From Cylicocyclus nassatus (Eukaryota; Nematoda; Chromadorea; Rhabditida; Strongylidae): a stretch of DNA of 64,000 nt. This document shows positions 19,801-31,009 of the stretch, piece by piece. The notes below the pieces were generated by a model that was not told the origin of the DNA, searched no databases, and worked only from the letters and a program-made list of their open reading frames with translations. The DNA lies in contig CATQJL010000223.1 of assembly GCA_958299035.1 (NCBI GenBank), positions 5,879,753 through 5,943,752 on the forward strand, given 5' to 3'. Position 1 is the first letter of the stretch, and every line of letters starts with the position of its first letter. A program made the position numbers and the translations under genes.

Positions 19801-22800
19801 ATTTATAATTTTTAAATGGTCTTCAAGCGGCACGTAGGGCATTTTGAACGGTCTTCGAGCGGCACGTAGGGCAACTTGATCGGGCAGGGGAACAGATTTT
19901 TGTACGTTTGGGGCAGTCCTTATAATTTTTAAATGGTCTTCAAGCGGCACGTAGGGCATTTTGAACGGTCTTCGAGCGGCACGTAGGGCAACTTGATCGG
20001 GCAGGGGAACAGATTTTTGTACGTTCGGGACAGTTCTTATAATTTTTGAACTGTTTTCAAGCGGCACGTAGGGCAACTTGATCGGGCAGGGGAACAGATT
20101 TTTGTACGCTTGGGACAGTTCTTACAATTTTTGAACGGTTTCCAAGCGGCACGTAGGGCAACTTGATCGGGCAGAAAAACAGATTTTTGTACGTTTGGGG
20201 CAGTCCTTATAATTTTTAAATGGTCTTCAAGCGGCACGCAGGGCATTTTGAACGGTCTTCGAGCGGCACGTAGGGCAACTTGATCGGGCAGGGGAACAGA
20301 TTTTTGTACGCTTGGGACAGTTCTTATAATTTTTGAACGGTTTCCAAGCGGCACGTAGGGCAATTTGATCGGGCAGAAAAACAGATTTTTGTACGTTTGG
20401 GGCAGTCCTTATAATTTTTAAATGGTCTTCAAGCGGCACGCAGGGCATTTTGAACGGTCTTCGAGCGGCACGTAGGGCAACTTGATCCGGCAGGGGAACA
20501 GATTTTTGTACGCTTGGGACAGTTCTTATAATTTTTGAACGGTTTCCAAGCGGCACGTAGGGCAATTTGATCGGGCAGAAAAACAGATTTTTGTACGTTT
20601 GGGGCAGTATTTATAATTTTTAAATGGTCTTCAAGCGGCACGTAGGGCATTTTGAACGGTCTTCGAGCGGCACGTAGGGCAACTTGATCGGGCAGGGGAA
20701 CAGATTTTTGTACGTTTGGGGCAGTCCTTATAATTTTAAATGGTCTTCAAGCGGCACGTAGGGCATTTTGAACGGTCTTCGAGCGGCACGTAGGGCAACT
20801 TGATCGGGCAGGGGAACAGATTTTTGTACGTTTGGGGCAGTATTTATAATTTTTAAATGGTCTTCAAGCGGCACGTAGGGCATTTTGAACGGTCTTCGAG
20901 CGGCACGTAGGGCAACTTGATCGGGCAGGGGAACAGATTTTTGTACGTTTGGGGCAGTATTTATAATTTTTAAATGGTCTTCAAGCGGCACGTAGGGCAT
21001 TTTGAACGGTCTTCGAGCGGCACGTAGGGCAACTTGATCGGGCAGGGGAACAGATTTTTGTACGTTTGGGGCAGTCCTTATAATTTTTAAATGGTCTTCA
21101 AGCGGCACGTAGGGCATTTTGAACGGTCTTCGAGCGGCACGTAGGGCAACTTGATCGGGCAGGGGAACAGATTTTTGTACGTTTGGGGCAGTATTTATAA
21201 TTTTTAAATGGTCTTCAAGCGGCACGTAGGGCATTTTGAACGGTCTTCGAGCGGCACGTAGGGCAACTTGATCGGGCAGGGGAACAGATTTTTGTACGTT
21301 TGGGGCAGTCCTTATAATTTTTAAATGGTCTTCAAGCGGCACGTAGGGCATTTTGAACGGTCTTCGAGCGGCACGTAGGGCAACTTGATCGGGCAGGGGA
21401 ACAGATTTTTGTACGTTCGGGACAGTTCTTATAATTTTTGAACTGTTTTCAAGCGGCACGTAGGGCAACTTGATCGGGCAGGGGAACAGATTTTTGTACG
21501 CTTGGGACAGTTCTTACAATTTTTGAACGGTTTCCAAGCGGCACGAAGGGCAACTTGATCGGGCAGAAAAACAGATTTTTGTACGTTTGGGGCAGTCCTT
21601 ATAATTTTTAAATGGTCTTCAAGCGGCACGCAGGGCATTTTGAACGGTCTTCGAGCGGCACGTAGGGCAACTTGATCGGGCAGGGGAACAGATTTTTGTA
21701 CGCTTGGGACAGTTCTTATAATTTTTGAACGGTTTCCAAGCGGCACGTAGGGCAATTTGATCGGGCAGAAAAACAGATTTTTGTACGTTTGGGGCAGTCC
21801 TTATAATTTTTAAATGGTCTTCAAGCGGCACGCAGGGCATTTTGAACGGTCTTCGAGCGGCACGTAGGGCAACTTGATCCGGCAGGGGAACAGATTTTTG
21901 TACGCTTGGGACAGTTCTTATAATTTTTGAACGGTTTCCAAGCGGCACGTAGGGCAATTTGATCGGGCAGAAAAACAGATTTTTGTACGTTTGGGGCAGT
22001 CCTTATAATTTTTAAATGGTCTTCAAGCGGCACGTAGGGCATTTTGAACGGTCTTCGAGCGGCACGTAGGGCAACTTGATCGGGCAGGGGAACAGATTTT
22101 TGTACGTTTGGGGCAGTATTTATAATTTTTAAATGGTCTTCAAGCGGCACGTAGGGCATTTTGAACGGTCTTCGAGCGGCACGTAGGGCAACTTGATCGG
22201 GCAGGGGAACAGATTTTTGTACGTTTGGGGCAGTCCTTATAATTTTTAAATGGTCTTCAAGCGGCACGTAGGGCATTTTGAACGGTCTTCGAGCGGCACG
22301 TAGGGCAACTTGATCGGGCAGGGGAACAGATTTTTGTACGTTTGGGGCAGTATTTATAATTTTTAAATGGTCTTCAAGCGGCACGTAGGGCATTTTGAAC
22401 GGTCTTCGAGCGGCACGTAGGGCAACTTGATCGGGCAGGGGAACAGATTTTTGTACGTTTGGGGCAGTCCTTATAATTTTTAAATGGTCTTCAAGCGGCA
22501 CGTAGGGCATTTTGAACGGTCTTCGAGCGGCACGTAGGGCAACTTGATCGGGCAGGGGAACAGATTTTTGTACGTTTGGGGCAGTATTTATAATTTTTAA
22601 ATGGTCTTCAAGCGGCACGTAGGGCATTTTGAACGGTCTTCGAGCGGCACGTAGGGCAACTTGATCGGGCAGGGGAACAGATTTTTGTACGTTTGGGGCA
22701 GTATTTATAATTTTTAAATGGTCTTCAAGCGGCACGTAGGGCATTTTGAACGGTCTTCGAGCGGCACGTAGGGCAACTTGATCGGGCAGGGGAACAGATT

Positions 22801-25800
22801 TTTGTACGTTTGGGGCAGTCCTTATAATTTTTAAATGGTCTTCAAGCGGCACGTAGGGCATTTTTGAACGGTCTTCGAGCGGCACGTAGGGCAACTTGAT
22901 CGGGCAGGGGAACAGATTTTTGTACGTTTGGGGGCAGTATTTATAATTTTTAAATGGTTTTCAAGCGGCACGTAGGGCATTTTGAACGGTCTTCGAGCGG
23001 CACGTAGGGCAACTTGATCGGGCAGGGGAACAGATTTTTGTACGTTTGGGGCAGTCCTTATAATTTTTAAATGGTCTTCAAGCGGCACGTAGGGCATTTT
23101 GAACGGTCTTCGAGCGGCACGTAGGGCAACTTGATCGGGCAGGGGAACAGATTTTTGTACGTTTGGGGCAGTATTTATAATTTTTAAATGGTCTTCAAGC
23201 GGCACGTAGGGCATTTTGAACGGTCTTCGAGCGGCACGTAGGGCAACTTGATCGGGCAGGGGAACAGATTTTTGTACGTTTGGGGCAGTCCTTATAATTT
23301 TTAAATGGTCTTCAAGCGGCACGTAGGGCATTTTGAACGGTCTTCGAGCGGCACGTAGGGCAACTTGATCGGGCAGGGGAACAGATTTTTGTACGTTTGG
23401 GGCAGTATTTATAATTTTTAAATGGTCTTCAAGCGGCACGTAGGGCATTTTGAACGGTCTTCAAGCGGCACGTAGGGCAACTTGATCGGGCAGGGGAACA
23501 GATTTTTGTACGTTTGGGGCAGTCCTTATAATTTTTAAATGGTCTTCAAGCGGCACGTAGGGCATTTTGAACGGTCTTCGAGCGGCACGTAGGGCAACTT
23601 GATCGGGCAGGGGAACAGATTTTTGTACGTTTGGGGCAGTATTTATAATTTTTAAATGGTCTTCAAGCGGCACGTAGGGCATTTTGAACGGTCTTCGAGC
23701 GGCACGTAGGGCAACTTGATCGGGCAGGGGAACAGATTTTTGTACGTTTGGGGCAGTCCTTATAATTTTTAAATGGTCTTCAAGCGGCACGTAGGGCATT
23801 TTGAACGGTCTTCGAGCGGCACGTAGGGCAACTTGATCGGGCAGGGGAACAGATTTTTGTACGTTTGGGGCAGTATTTATAATTTTTAAATGGTCTTCAA
23901 GCGGCACGTAGGGCATTTTGAACGGTCTTCGAGCGGCACGTAGGGCAACTTGATCGGGCAGGGGAACAGATTTTTGTACGTTTGGGGCAGTCCTTATAAT
24001 TTTTAAATGGTCTTCAAGCGGCACGTAGGGCATTTTGAACGGTCTTCGAGCGGCACGTAGGGCAACTTGATCGGGCAGGGGAACAGATTTTTGTACGTTT
24101 GGGGCAGTATTTATAATTTTTAAATGGTCTTCAAGCGGCACGTAGGGCATTTTGAACGGTCTTCGAGCGGCACGTAGGGCAACTTGATCGGGCAGGGGAA
24201 CAGATTTTTGTACGTTTGGGGCAGTCCTTATAATTTTTAAATGGTCTTCAAGCGGCACGTAGGGCATTTTGAACGGTCTTCGAGCGGCACGTAGGGCAAC
24301 TTGATCGGGCAGGGGAACAGATTTTTGTACGTTCGGGACAGTTCTTATAATTTTTGAACTGTTTTCAAGCGGCACGTAGGGCAACTTGATCGGGCAGGGG
24401 AACAGATTTTTGTACGCTTGGGACAGTTCTTACAATTTTTGAACGGTTTCCAAGCGGCACGTAGGGCAACTTGATCGGGCAGAAAAACAGATTTTTGTAC
24501 GTTTGGGGCAGTCCTTATAATTTTTAAATGGTCTTCAAGCGGCACGCAGGGCATTTTGAACGGTCTTCGAGCGGCACGTAGGGCAACTTGATCGGGCAGG
24601 GGAACAGATTTTTGTACGCTTGGGACAGTTCTTATAATTTTTGAACGGTTTCCAAGCGGCACGTAGGGCAATTTGATCGGGCAGAAAAACAGATTTTTGT
24701 ACGTTTGGGGCAGTCCTTATAATTTTTAAATGGTCTTCAAGCGGCACGCAGGGCATTTTGAACGGTCTTCGAGCGGCACGTAGGGCAACTTGATCCGGCA
24801 GGGGAACAGATTTTTGTACGCTTGGGACAGTTCTTATAATTTTTGAACGGTTTCCAAGCGGCACGTAGGGCAATTTGATCGGGCAGAAAAACAGATTTTT
24901 GTACGTTTGGGGCAGTATTTATAATTTTTAAATGGTCTTCAAGCGGCACGTAGGGCATTTTGAACGGTCTTCGAGCGGCACGTAGGGCAACTTGATCGGG
25001 CAGGGGAACAGATTTTTGTACGTTTGGGGCAGTCCTTATAATTTTTAAATGGTCTTCAAGCGGCACGTAGGGCATTTTGAACGGTCTTCGAGCGGCACGT
25101 AGGGCAACTTGATCGGGCAGGGGAACAGATTTTTGTACGTTTGGGGCAGTATTTATAATTTTTAAATGGTCTTCAAGCGGCACGTAGGGCATTTTGAACG
25201 GTCTTCGAGCGGCACGTAGGGCAACTTGATCGGGCAGGGGAACAGATTTTTGTACGTTTGGGGCAGTATTTATAATTTTTAAATGGTCTTCAAGCGGCAC
25301 GTAGGGCATTTTGAACGGTCTTCGAGCGGCACGTAGGGCAACTTGATCGGGCAGGGGAACAGATTTTTGTACGTTTGGGGCAGTCCTTATAATTTTTAAA
25401 TGGTCTTCAAGCGGCACGTAGGGCATTTTGAACGGTCTTCGAGCGGCACGTAGGGCAACTTGATCGGGCAGGGGAACAGATTTTTGTACGTTTGGGGCAG
25501 TATTTATAATTTTTAAATGGTCTTCAAGCGGCACGTAGGGCATTTTGAACGGTCTTCGAGCGGCACGTAGGGCAACTTGATCGGGCAGGGGAACAGATTT
25601 TTGTACGTTTGGGGCAGTCCTTATAATTTTTAAATGGTCTTCAAGCGGCACGTAGGGCATTTTGAACGGTCTTCGAGCGGCACGTAGGGCAACTTGATCG
25701 GGCAGGGGAACAGATTTTTGTACGTTCGGGACAGTTCTTATAATTTTTGAACTGTTTTCAAGCGGCACGTAGGGCAACTTGATCGGGCAGGGGAACAGAT

Positions 25801-28800
25801 TTTTGTACGCTTGGGACAGTTCTTACAATTTTTGAACGGTTTCCAAGCGGCACGAAGGGCAACTTGATCGGGCAGAAAAACAGATTTTTGTACGTTTGGG
25901 GCAGTCCTTATAATTTTTAAATGGTCTTCAAGCGGCACGCAGGGCATTTTGAACGGTCTTCGAGCGGCACGTAGGGCAACTTGATCGGGCAGGGGAACAG
26001 ATTTTTGTACGCTTGGGACAGTTCTTATAATTTTTGAACGGTTTCCAAGCGGCACGTAGGGCAATTTGATCGGGCAGAAAAACAGATTTTTGTACGTTTG
26101 GGGCAGTCCTTATAATTTTTAAATGGTCTTCAAGCGGCACGCAGGGCATTTTGAACGGTCTTCGAGCGGCACGTAGGGCAACTTGATCCGGCAGGGGAAC
26201 AGATTTTTGTACGCTTGGGACAGTTCTTATAATTTTTGAACGGTTTCCAAGCGGCACGTAGGGCAATTTGATCGGGCAGAAAAACAGATTTTTGTACGTT
26301 TGGGGCAGTCCTTATAATTTTTAAATGGTCTTCAAGCGGCACGTAGGGCATTTTGAACGGTCTTCGAGCGGCACGTAGGGCAACTTGATCGGGCAGGGGA
26401 ACAGATTTTTGTACGTTTGGGGCAGTATTTATAATTTTTAAATGGTCTTCAAGCGGCACGTAGGGCATTTTGAACGGTCTTCGAGCGGCACGTAGGGCAA
26501 CTTGATCGGGCAGGGGAACAGATTTTTGTACGTTTGGGGCAGTCCTTATAATTTTTAAATGGTCTTCAAGCGGCACGTAGGGCATTTTGAACGGTCTTCG
26601 AGCGGCACGTAGGGCAACTTGATCGGGCAGGGGAACAGATTTTTGTACGTTTGGGGCAGTATTTATAATTTTTAAATGGTCTTCAAGCGGCACGTAGGGC
26701 ATTTTGAACGGTCTTCGAGCGGCACGTAGGGCAACTTGATCGGGCAGGGGAACAGATTTTTGTACGTTTGGGGCAGTCCTTATAATTTTTAAATGGTCTT
26801 CAAGCGGCACGTAGGGCATTTTGAACGGTCTTCGAGCGGCACGTAGGGCAACTTGATCGGGCAGGGGAACAGATTTTTGTACGTTTGGGGCAGTATTTAT
26901 AATTTTTAAATGGTCTTCAAGCGGCACGTAGGGCATTTTGAACGGTCTTCGAGCGGCACGTAGGGCAACTTGATCGGGCAGGGGAACAGATTTTTGTACG
27001 TTTGGGGCAGTCCTTATAATTTTTAAATGGTCTTCAAGCGGCACGTAGGGCATTTTGAACGGTCTTCGAGCGGCACGTAGGGCAACTTGATCGGGCAGGG
27101 GAACAGATTTTTGTACGTTTGGGGCAGTATTTATAATTTTTAAATGGTCTTCAAGCGGCACGTAGGGCATTTTGAACGGTCTTCGAGCGGCACGTAGGGC
27201 AACTTGATCGGGCAGGGGAACAGATTTTTGTACGTTTGGGGCAGTCCTTATAATTTTTAAATGGTCTTCAAGCGGCACGTAGGGCATTTTGAACGGTCTT
27301 CGAGCGGCACGTAGGGCAACTTGATCGGGCAGGGGAACAGATTTTTGTACGTTCGGGACAGTTCTTATAATTTTTGAACTGTTTTCAAGCGGCACGTAGG
27401 GCAACTTGATCGGGCAGGGGAACAGATTTTTGTACGCTTGGGACAGTTCTTACAATTTTTGAACGGTTTCCAAGCGGCACGTAGGGCAACTTGATCGGGC
27501 AGAAAAACAGATTTTTGTACGTTTGGGGCAGTCCTTATAATTTTTAAATGGTCTTCAAGCGGCACGCAGGGCATTTTGAACGGTCTTCGAGCGGCACGTA
27601 GGGCAACTTGATCGGGCAGGGGAACAGATTTTTGTACGTTTGGGGCAGTATTTATAATTTTTAAATGGTCTTCAAGCGGCACGTAGGGCATTTTGAACGG
27701 TCTTCGAGCGGCACGTAGGGCAACTTGATCGGGCAGGGGAACAGATTTTTGTACGTTTGGGGCAGTCCTTATAATTTTTAAATGGTCTTCAAGCGGCACG
27801 TAGGGCATTTTGAACGGTCTTCGAGCGGCACGTAGGGCAACTTGATCGGGCAGGGGAACAGATTTTTGTACGTTTGGGGCAGTATTTATAATTTTTAAAT
27901 GGTCTTCAAGCGGCACGTAGGGCATTTTGAACGGTCTTCGAGCGGCACGTAGGGCAACTTGATCGGGCAGGGGAACAGATTTTTGTACGTTTGGGGCAGT
28001 CCTTATAATTTTTAAATGGTCTTCAAGCGGCACGTAGGGCATTTTGAACGGTCTTCGAGCGGCACGTAGGGCAACTTGATCGGGCAGGGGAACAGATTTT
28101 TGTACGTTTGGGGCAGTATTTATAATTTTTAAATGGTCTTCAAGCGGCACGTAGGGCATTTTGAACGGTCTTCGAGCGGCACGTAGGGCAACTTGATCGG
28201 GCAGGGGAACAGATTTTTGTACGTTTGGGGCAGTCCTTATAATTTTTAAATGGTCTTCAAGCGGCACGTAGGGCATTTTGAACGGTCTTCGAGCGGCACG
28301 TAGGGCAACTTGATCGGGCAGGGGAACAGATTTTTGTACGTTCGGGACAGTTCTTATAATTTTTGAACTGTTTTCAAGCGGCACGTAGGGCAACTTGATC
28401 GGGCAGGGGAACAGATTTTTGTACGCTTGGGACAGTTCTTACAATTTTTGAACGGTTTCCAAGCGGCACGTAGGGCAACTTGATCGGGCAGAAAAACAGA
28501 TTTTTGTACGTTTGGGGCAGTCCTTATAATTTTTAAATGGTCTTCAAGCGGCACGCAGGGCATTTTGAACGGTCTTCGAGCGGCACGTAGGGCAACTTGA
28601 TCGGGCAGGGGAACAGATTTTTGTACGCTTGGGACAGTTCTTATAATTTTTGAACGGTTTCCAAGCGGCACGTAGGGCAATTTGATCGGGCAGAAAAACA
28701 GATTTTTGTACGTTTGGGGCAGTCCTTATAATTTTTAAATGGTCTTCAAGCGGCACGCAGGGCATTTTGAACGGTCTTCGAGCGGCACGTAGGGCAACTT

Positions 28801-29125
28801 GATCCGGCAGGGGAACAGATTTTTGTACGCTTGGGACAGTTCTTATAATTTTTGAACGGTTTCCAAGCGGCACGTAGGGCAATTTGATCGGGCAGAAAAA
28901 CAGATTTTTGTACGTTTGGGGCAGTCCTTATAATTTTTAAATGGTCTTCAAGCGGCACGCAGGGCATTTTGAACGGTCTTCGAGCGGCACGTAGGGCAAC
29001 TTGATCCGGCAGGGGAACAGATTTTTGTACGTTCGGGACAGTTCTTATAATTTTTGAACTGTTTTCAAGCGGCACGTAGGGCAACTTGATCGGGCAGGGG
29101 AACAGATTTTTGTACGTTTATGCAG
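16852..29125. repeat. Satellite array, about 105 units of 117 bp with higher-order structure
   Basis: The dominant unit is 117 bp and contains two copies of GGTCTTC(A/G)AGCGGCACGTAGGGCA, one a 32-bp duplication relative to the 85-bp ancestral unit. Units mostly alternate between CAGTCCTTATAA and CAGTATTTATAA, giving a 234-bp dimer. Blocks pairing an 85-bp unit with a 117-bp unit (202 bp) recur, for example at about 20,040-20,650. A marker variant (GAACTGTTTTCAAGC) sits at about 20,048, 21,440, 24,356, 25,749, 27,376, 28,365 and 29,056. The minus strand is open for up to 770 codons because 117 is divisible by three and the unit lacks a stop in that frame. The 85-bp units break it. I regard it as non-coding. 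Confidence 0.96.
18641..26960. repeat. 4.3-kb superduplication within the satellite
   Basis: Private variants recur at one fixed offset. TAAATGGTTTTCAAGCGG occurs at 18,641 and 22,949, GGTCTTCAAGCGGCACGTAG (without the usual G) at about 19,150 and 23,458, and GCACGAAGGGCAAC at about 21,541 and 25,851. The offset is 4308 bp, becoming 4309 after a 1-bp deletion near 20,736 in the first copy. Agreement runs from about 18.6-22.65 kb to 22.95-26.96 kb and then stops where dimer order differs. Confidence 0.8.
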
Positions 29126-29250
29126 TTCTTATGATTGACGGTCTTTAGGTGGCTCGTGTGCTTTTCGGGGAGGGATCTACTTATGTAGTAAGCTTCACAT
29201 TCCTTTGGCGAAAGAAATTAGAAAATTTAGAAAATTTTCTGACAAAGTTC

Positions 29251-29505
29251 TTAGACGATTGATTTCGTTGCTGTCGGATTGATTCTGAGAGAAAAGTGTT
29301 TTTTGTAGTACACAATTGTTGTGGATATTTCTACTTCCAGAACGATAGGTGTTCTACTTCCTTGACGATCTTCTATAGAAATTGTTGAGGTTGCAGCAGG
29401 AAGTTCGAGAAATGCTGAGTGATTTTTGGAGATTATTGCTTCTTCGAACACTTCTCCTTTTGTAGAATGCTTCGCAAAGATGTTCTCAGCAAAAGCATAG
29501 AAAAC
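29251..29505 (-). CDS. Possible terminal exon of an unknown minus-strand gene
   Basis: Beside the satellite edge a minus-strand frame of about 85 codons runs from about 29,505 to a stop at 29,251. The composition is protein-like, including the segments FAENIFAKHSTKGEVFEEA, LELPAATSTISIEDRQGS and TPIVLEVEISTTIVYY. An AG lies just upstream (TAAATAAG) and could be an acceptor, but no matching upstream exon was found. The segment has the alternating hydrophobic pattern of a beta-sandwich, but I recognise no family. It could equally be a pseudogene fragment. Confidence 0.25.
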   Translation of the reverse strand, partial: VFYAFAENIFAKHSTKGEVFEEAIISKNHSAFLELPAATSTISIEDRQGSRTPIVLEVEISTTIVYYKKHFSLRINPTATKSIV

Positions 29506-29726
29506 TTATTTAGAAATATTTATAATCACAACTAAGCCCTTATATTGTATCTGCCCCTACCCACTTGCTAGCGACCCGTATTGTCGCTAGTAACTTGATA
29601 TAGTTTTGAGGTGGTGAATCATTCGACTGATACGCCGATCGTAATAGCGTTCGAAAAAGCAACACTATTATACTTGTTTCTCACAATCATCGGAAATACA
29701 TTATATGCATTAATTTTTTCCAGGAA

Positions 29727-30250
29727 ATCCAGCACCTTATGATGCGCTTTCACCAACCGTCTCCTCCGCCCTGCATCATCGAGTGCGTAGAAGATTCCGG
29801 TTCATTTGATTTCTTTTGTAGTCTGATTCATACAACACGAAGTCTAGGGCAGCAGAACGGTGGGAAGCTATGGCTCGTGATGACCAACCGCAGTTCATTC
29901 GACGACCGGATTATAGAACGCCACACATTGACTCTTGTAATCAGTAGAGTCTCGTCAGTCGGCTTCAAAGAATTCCGCATAGTTTTGTTTTCCGCTGTCC
30001 TTCTCTGCTAAGAACGTCGCCGTTATTGCGAAGTATGAGTTTTTTGTAGCATCTGCTTGCCAAGTCCTTTCTGTGCATAGGTTTCGCCTTTCATATCATT
30101 GCCATGTAAACTTTTTATCTTTTCAACTTTATTTTGAGCTACAAGCTTCAGTTGCCTTACAAAACACGTCGATGTATTGGCGGAAAGCGATCATCTTTAC
30201 CGTCGCTCTTATGTTTAGCGGTGTTTTTTTTGTTGAAGGGACAATAAAAC
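29727..30250 (+). CDS. Possible 3' exons of a plus-strand gene
   Basis: After a good acceptor (TTTTTTCCAG, ending at about 29,724) a frame reads NPAPYDALSPTVSSALHHRV, with a GT donor at CGAGTGC|GTAGAAG. About 75 nt later GTCTAGGGCAG opens an exon reading ERWEAMARDDQPQFIRR then PDYRTPHIDS, and the phases match (1 to 1). An AATAAA signal lies at 30,243-30,248. Upstream lies only satellite, so earlier exons would have to be beyond 12 kb of repeats, possibly the gene at 7.4-11.5 kb. No family is recognised and support is splice and phase only. Confidence 0.3.
30243..30248 (+). terminator. Candidate polyadenylation signal AATAAA
   Basis: AATAAA downstream of the candidate 3' exons. The hexamer alone is weak evidence in AT-rich DNA. 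Confidence 0.35.
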
Positions 30251-30269
30251 TTTTCTTCTAGTTGTTAAA

Positions 30270-30980
30270 GGCAGTGTCCGGGTAAAACCAGCTTTTTTGC
30301 TTACCTGGACTTATCCGCTATGCTGAATAAAGAAAATCTATCTTAGGGGGTGTATGCCAAGATGAACGTTAGCTGGCAATAAGCATACTGTACTCCTACG
30401 TTTGTCAATATGTCGCACATAAAGTCTTATTTTTTGAAGATGTATGTTCCAAACTAGATTGAAATGGTGTCGAGCAGTAAGAATCAGGGCATACAGAGCT
30501 TCCAATGTCTTTTCCAAGCTTCGAGATATCATCATAGCGTAAATATGGAATTTCAAAAAGATTTGACCTACGTAGCGCGTATGGCTGGCGCAACCTATCG
30601 TTCATGTTGGCTGCCCCCCATCTTAGGCCCTGGGCAGAGCTCATGCGATTTCGTCGCGTCGCACCCTGTCATTTTGGACAAGTGTTTCGCGCCAGATGTT
30701 AACTGTGTGGGTCCGGAAGCATTTGTGATGGCTGCGCGGCGCGACGGATCGCGCCACACTTTTCGGCGTTCATAGCTCACCTGGCTATCGTTGCGATTTT
30801 GCCGAGTCGGCGTGATGTCGCGTCGCTCGTTTGCGGATCCTGAACTGCATTTTCGATGTTATTGTTGTAAGCTGCTGTTTTTTTTCGGATTGTCAGTGTT
30901 TTTGCATAAAATATTGCAAATGCCAAATTATGCTATCCTTATTGTTTAATGAGGGCAGTTAGTCCTCATTTTGCATTTTT
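30270..30980. other. No gene; partial MITE and unidentified repeat-like sequence
   Basis: 30,266-30,345 begins AAAGGCAGTGTCCGGGTAAA and matches one end of the AAAGGCAGCGTCC foldback family, without the other end. 30,460-30,790 is unusually GC-rich with antisense frames but no recognisable domain. Confidence 0.45.
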
Positions 30981-31009
30981 TCCTTTTTTTCAATCTATAT
31001 TTTCCTACA

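Noticed and set aside
16828..29084. Many long minus-strand open frames repeating the MPYVPLEDHLKII segment
   Set aside because: They are tandem satellite units of 117 bp (divisible by three) without stops. They end wherever 85-bp units shift the frame, the start is just any ATG in the unit, and no domain is present.
13390..29125. CRISPR-like array
   Set aside because: The repeats are contiguous, with no unique spacers, no cas genes and a eukaryotic context.
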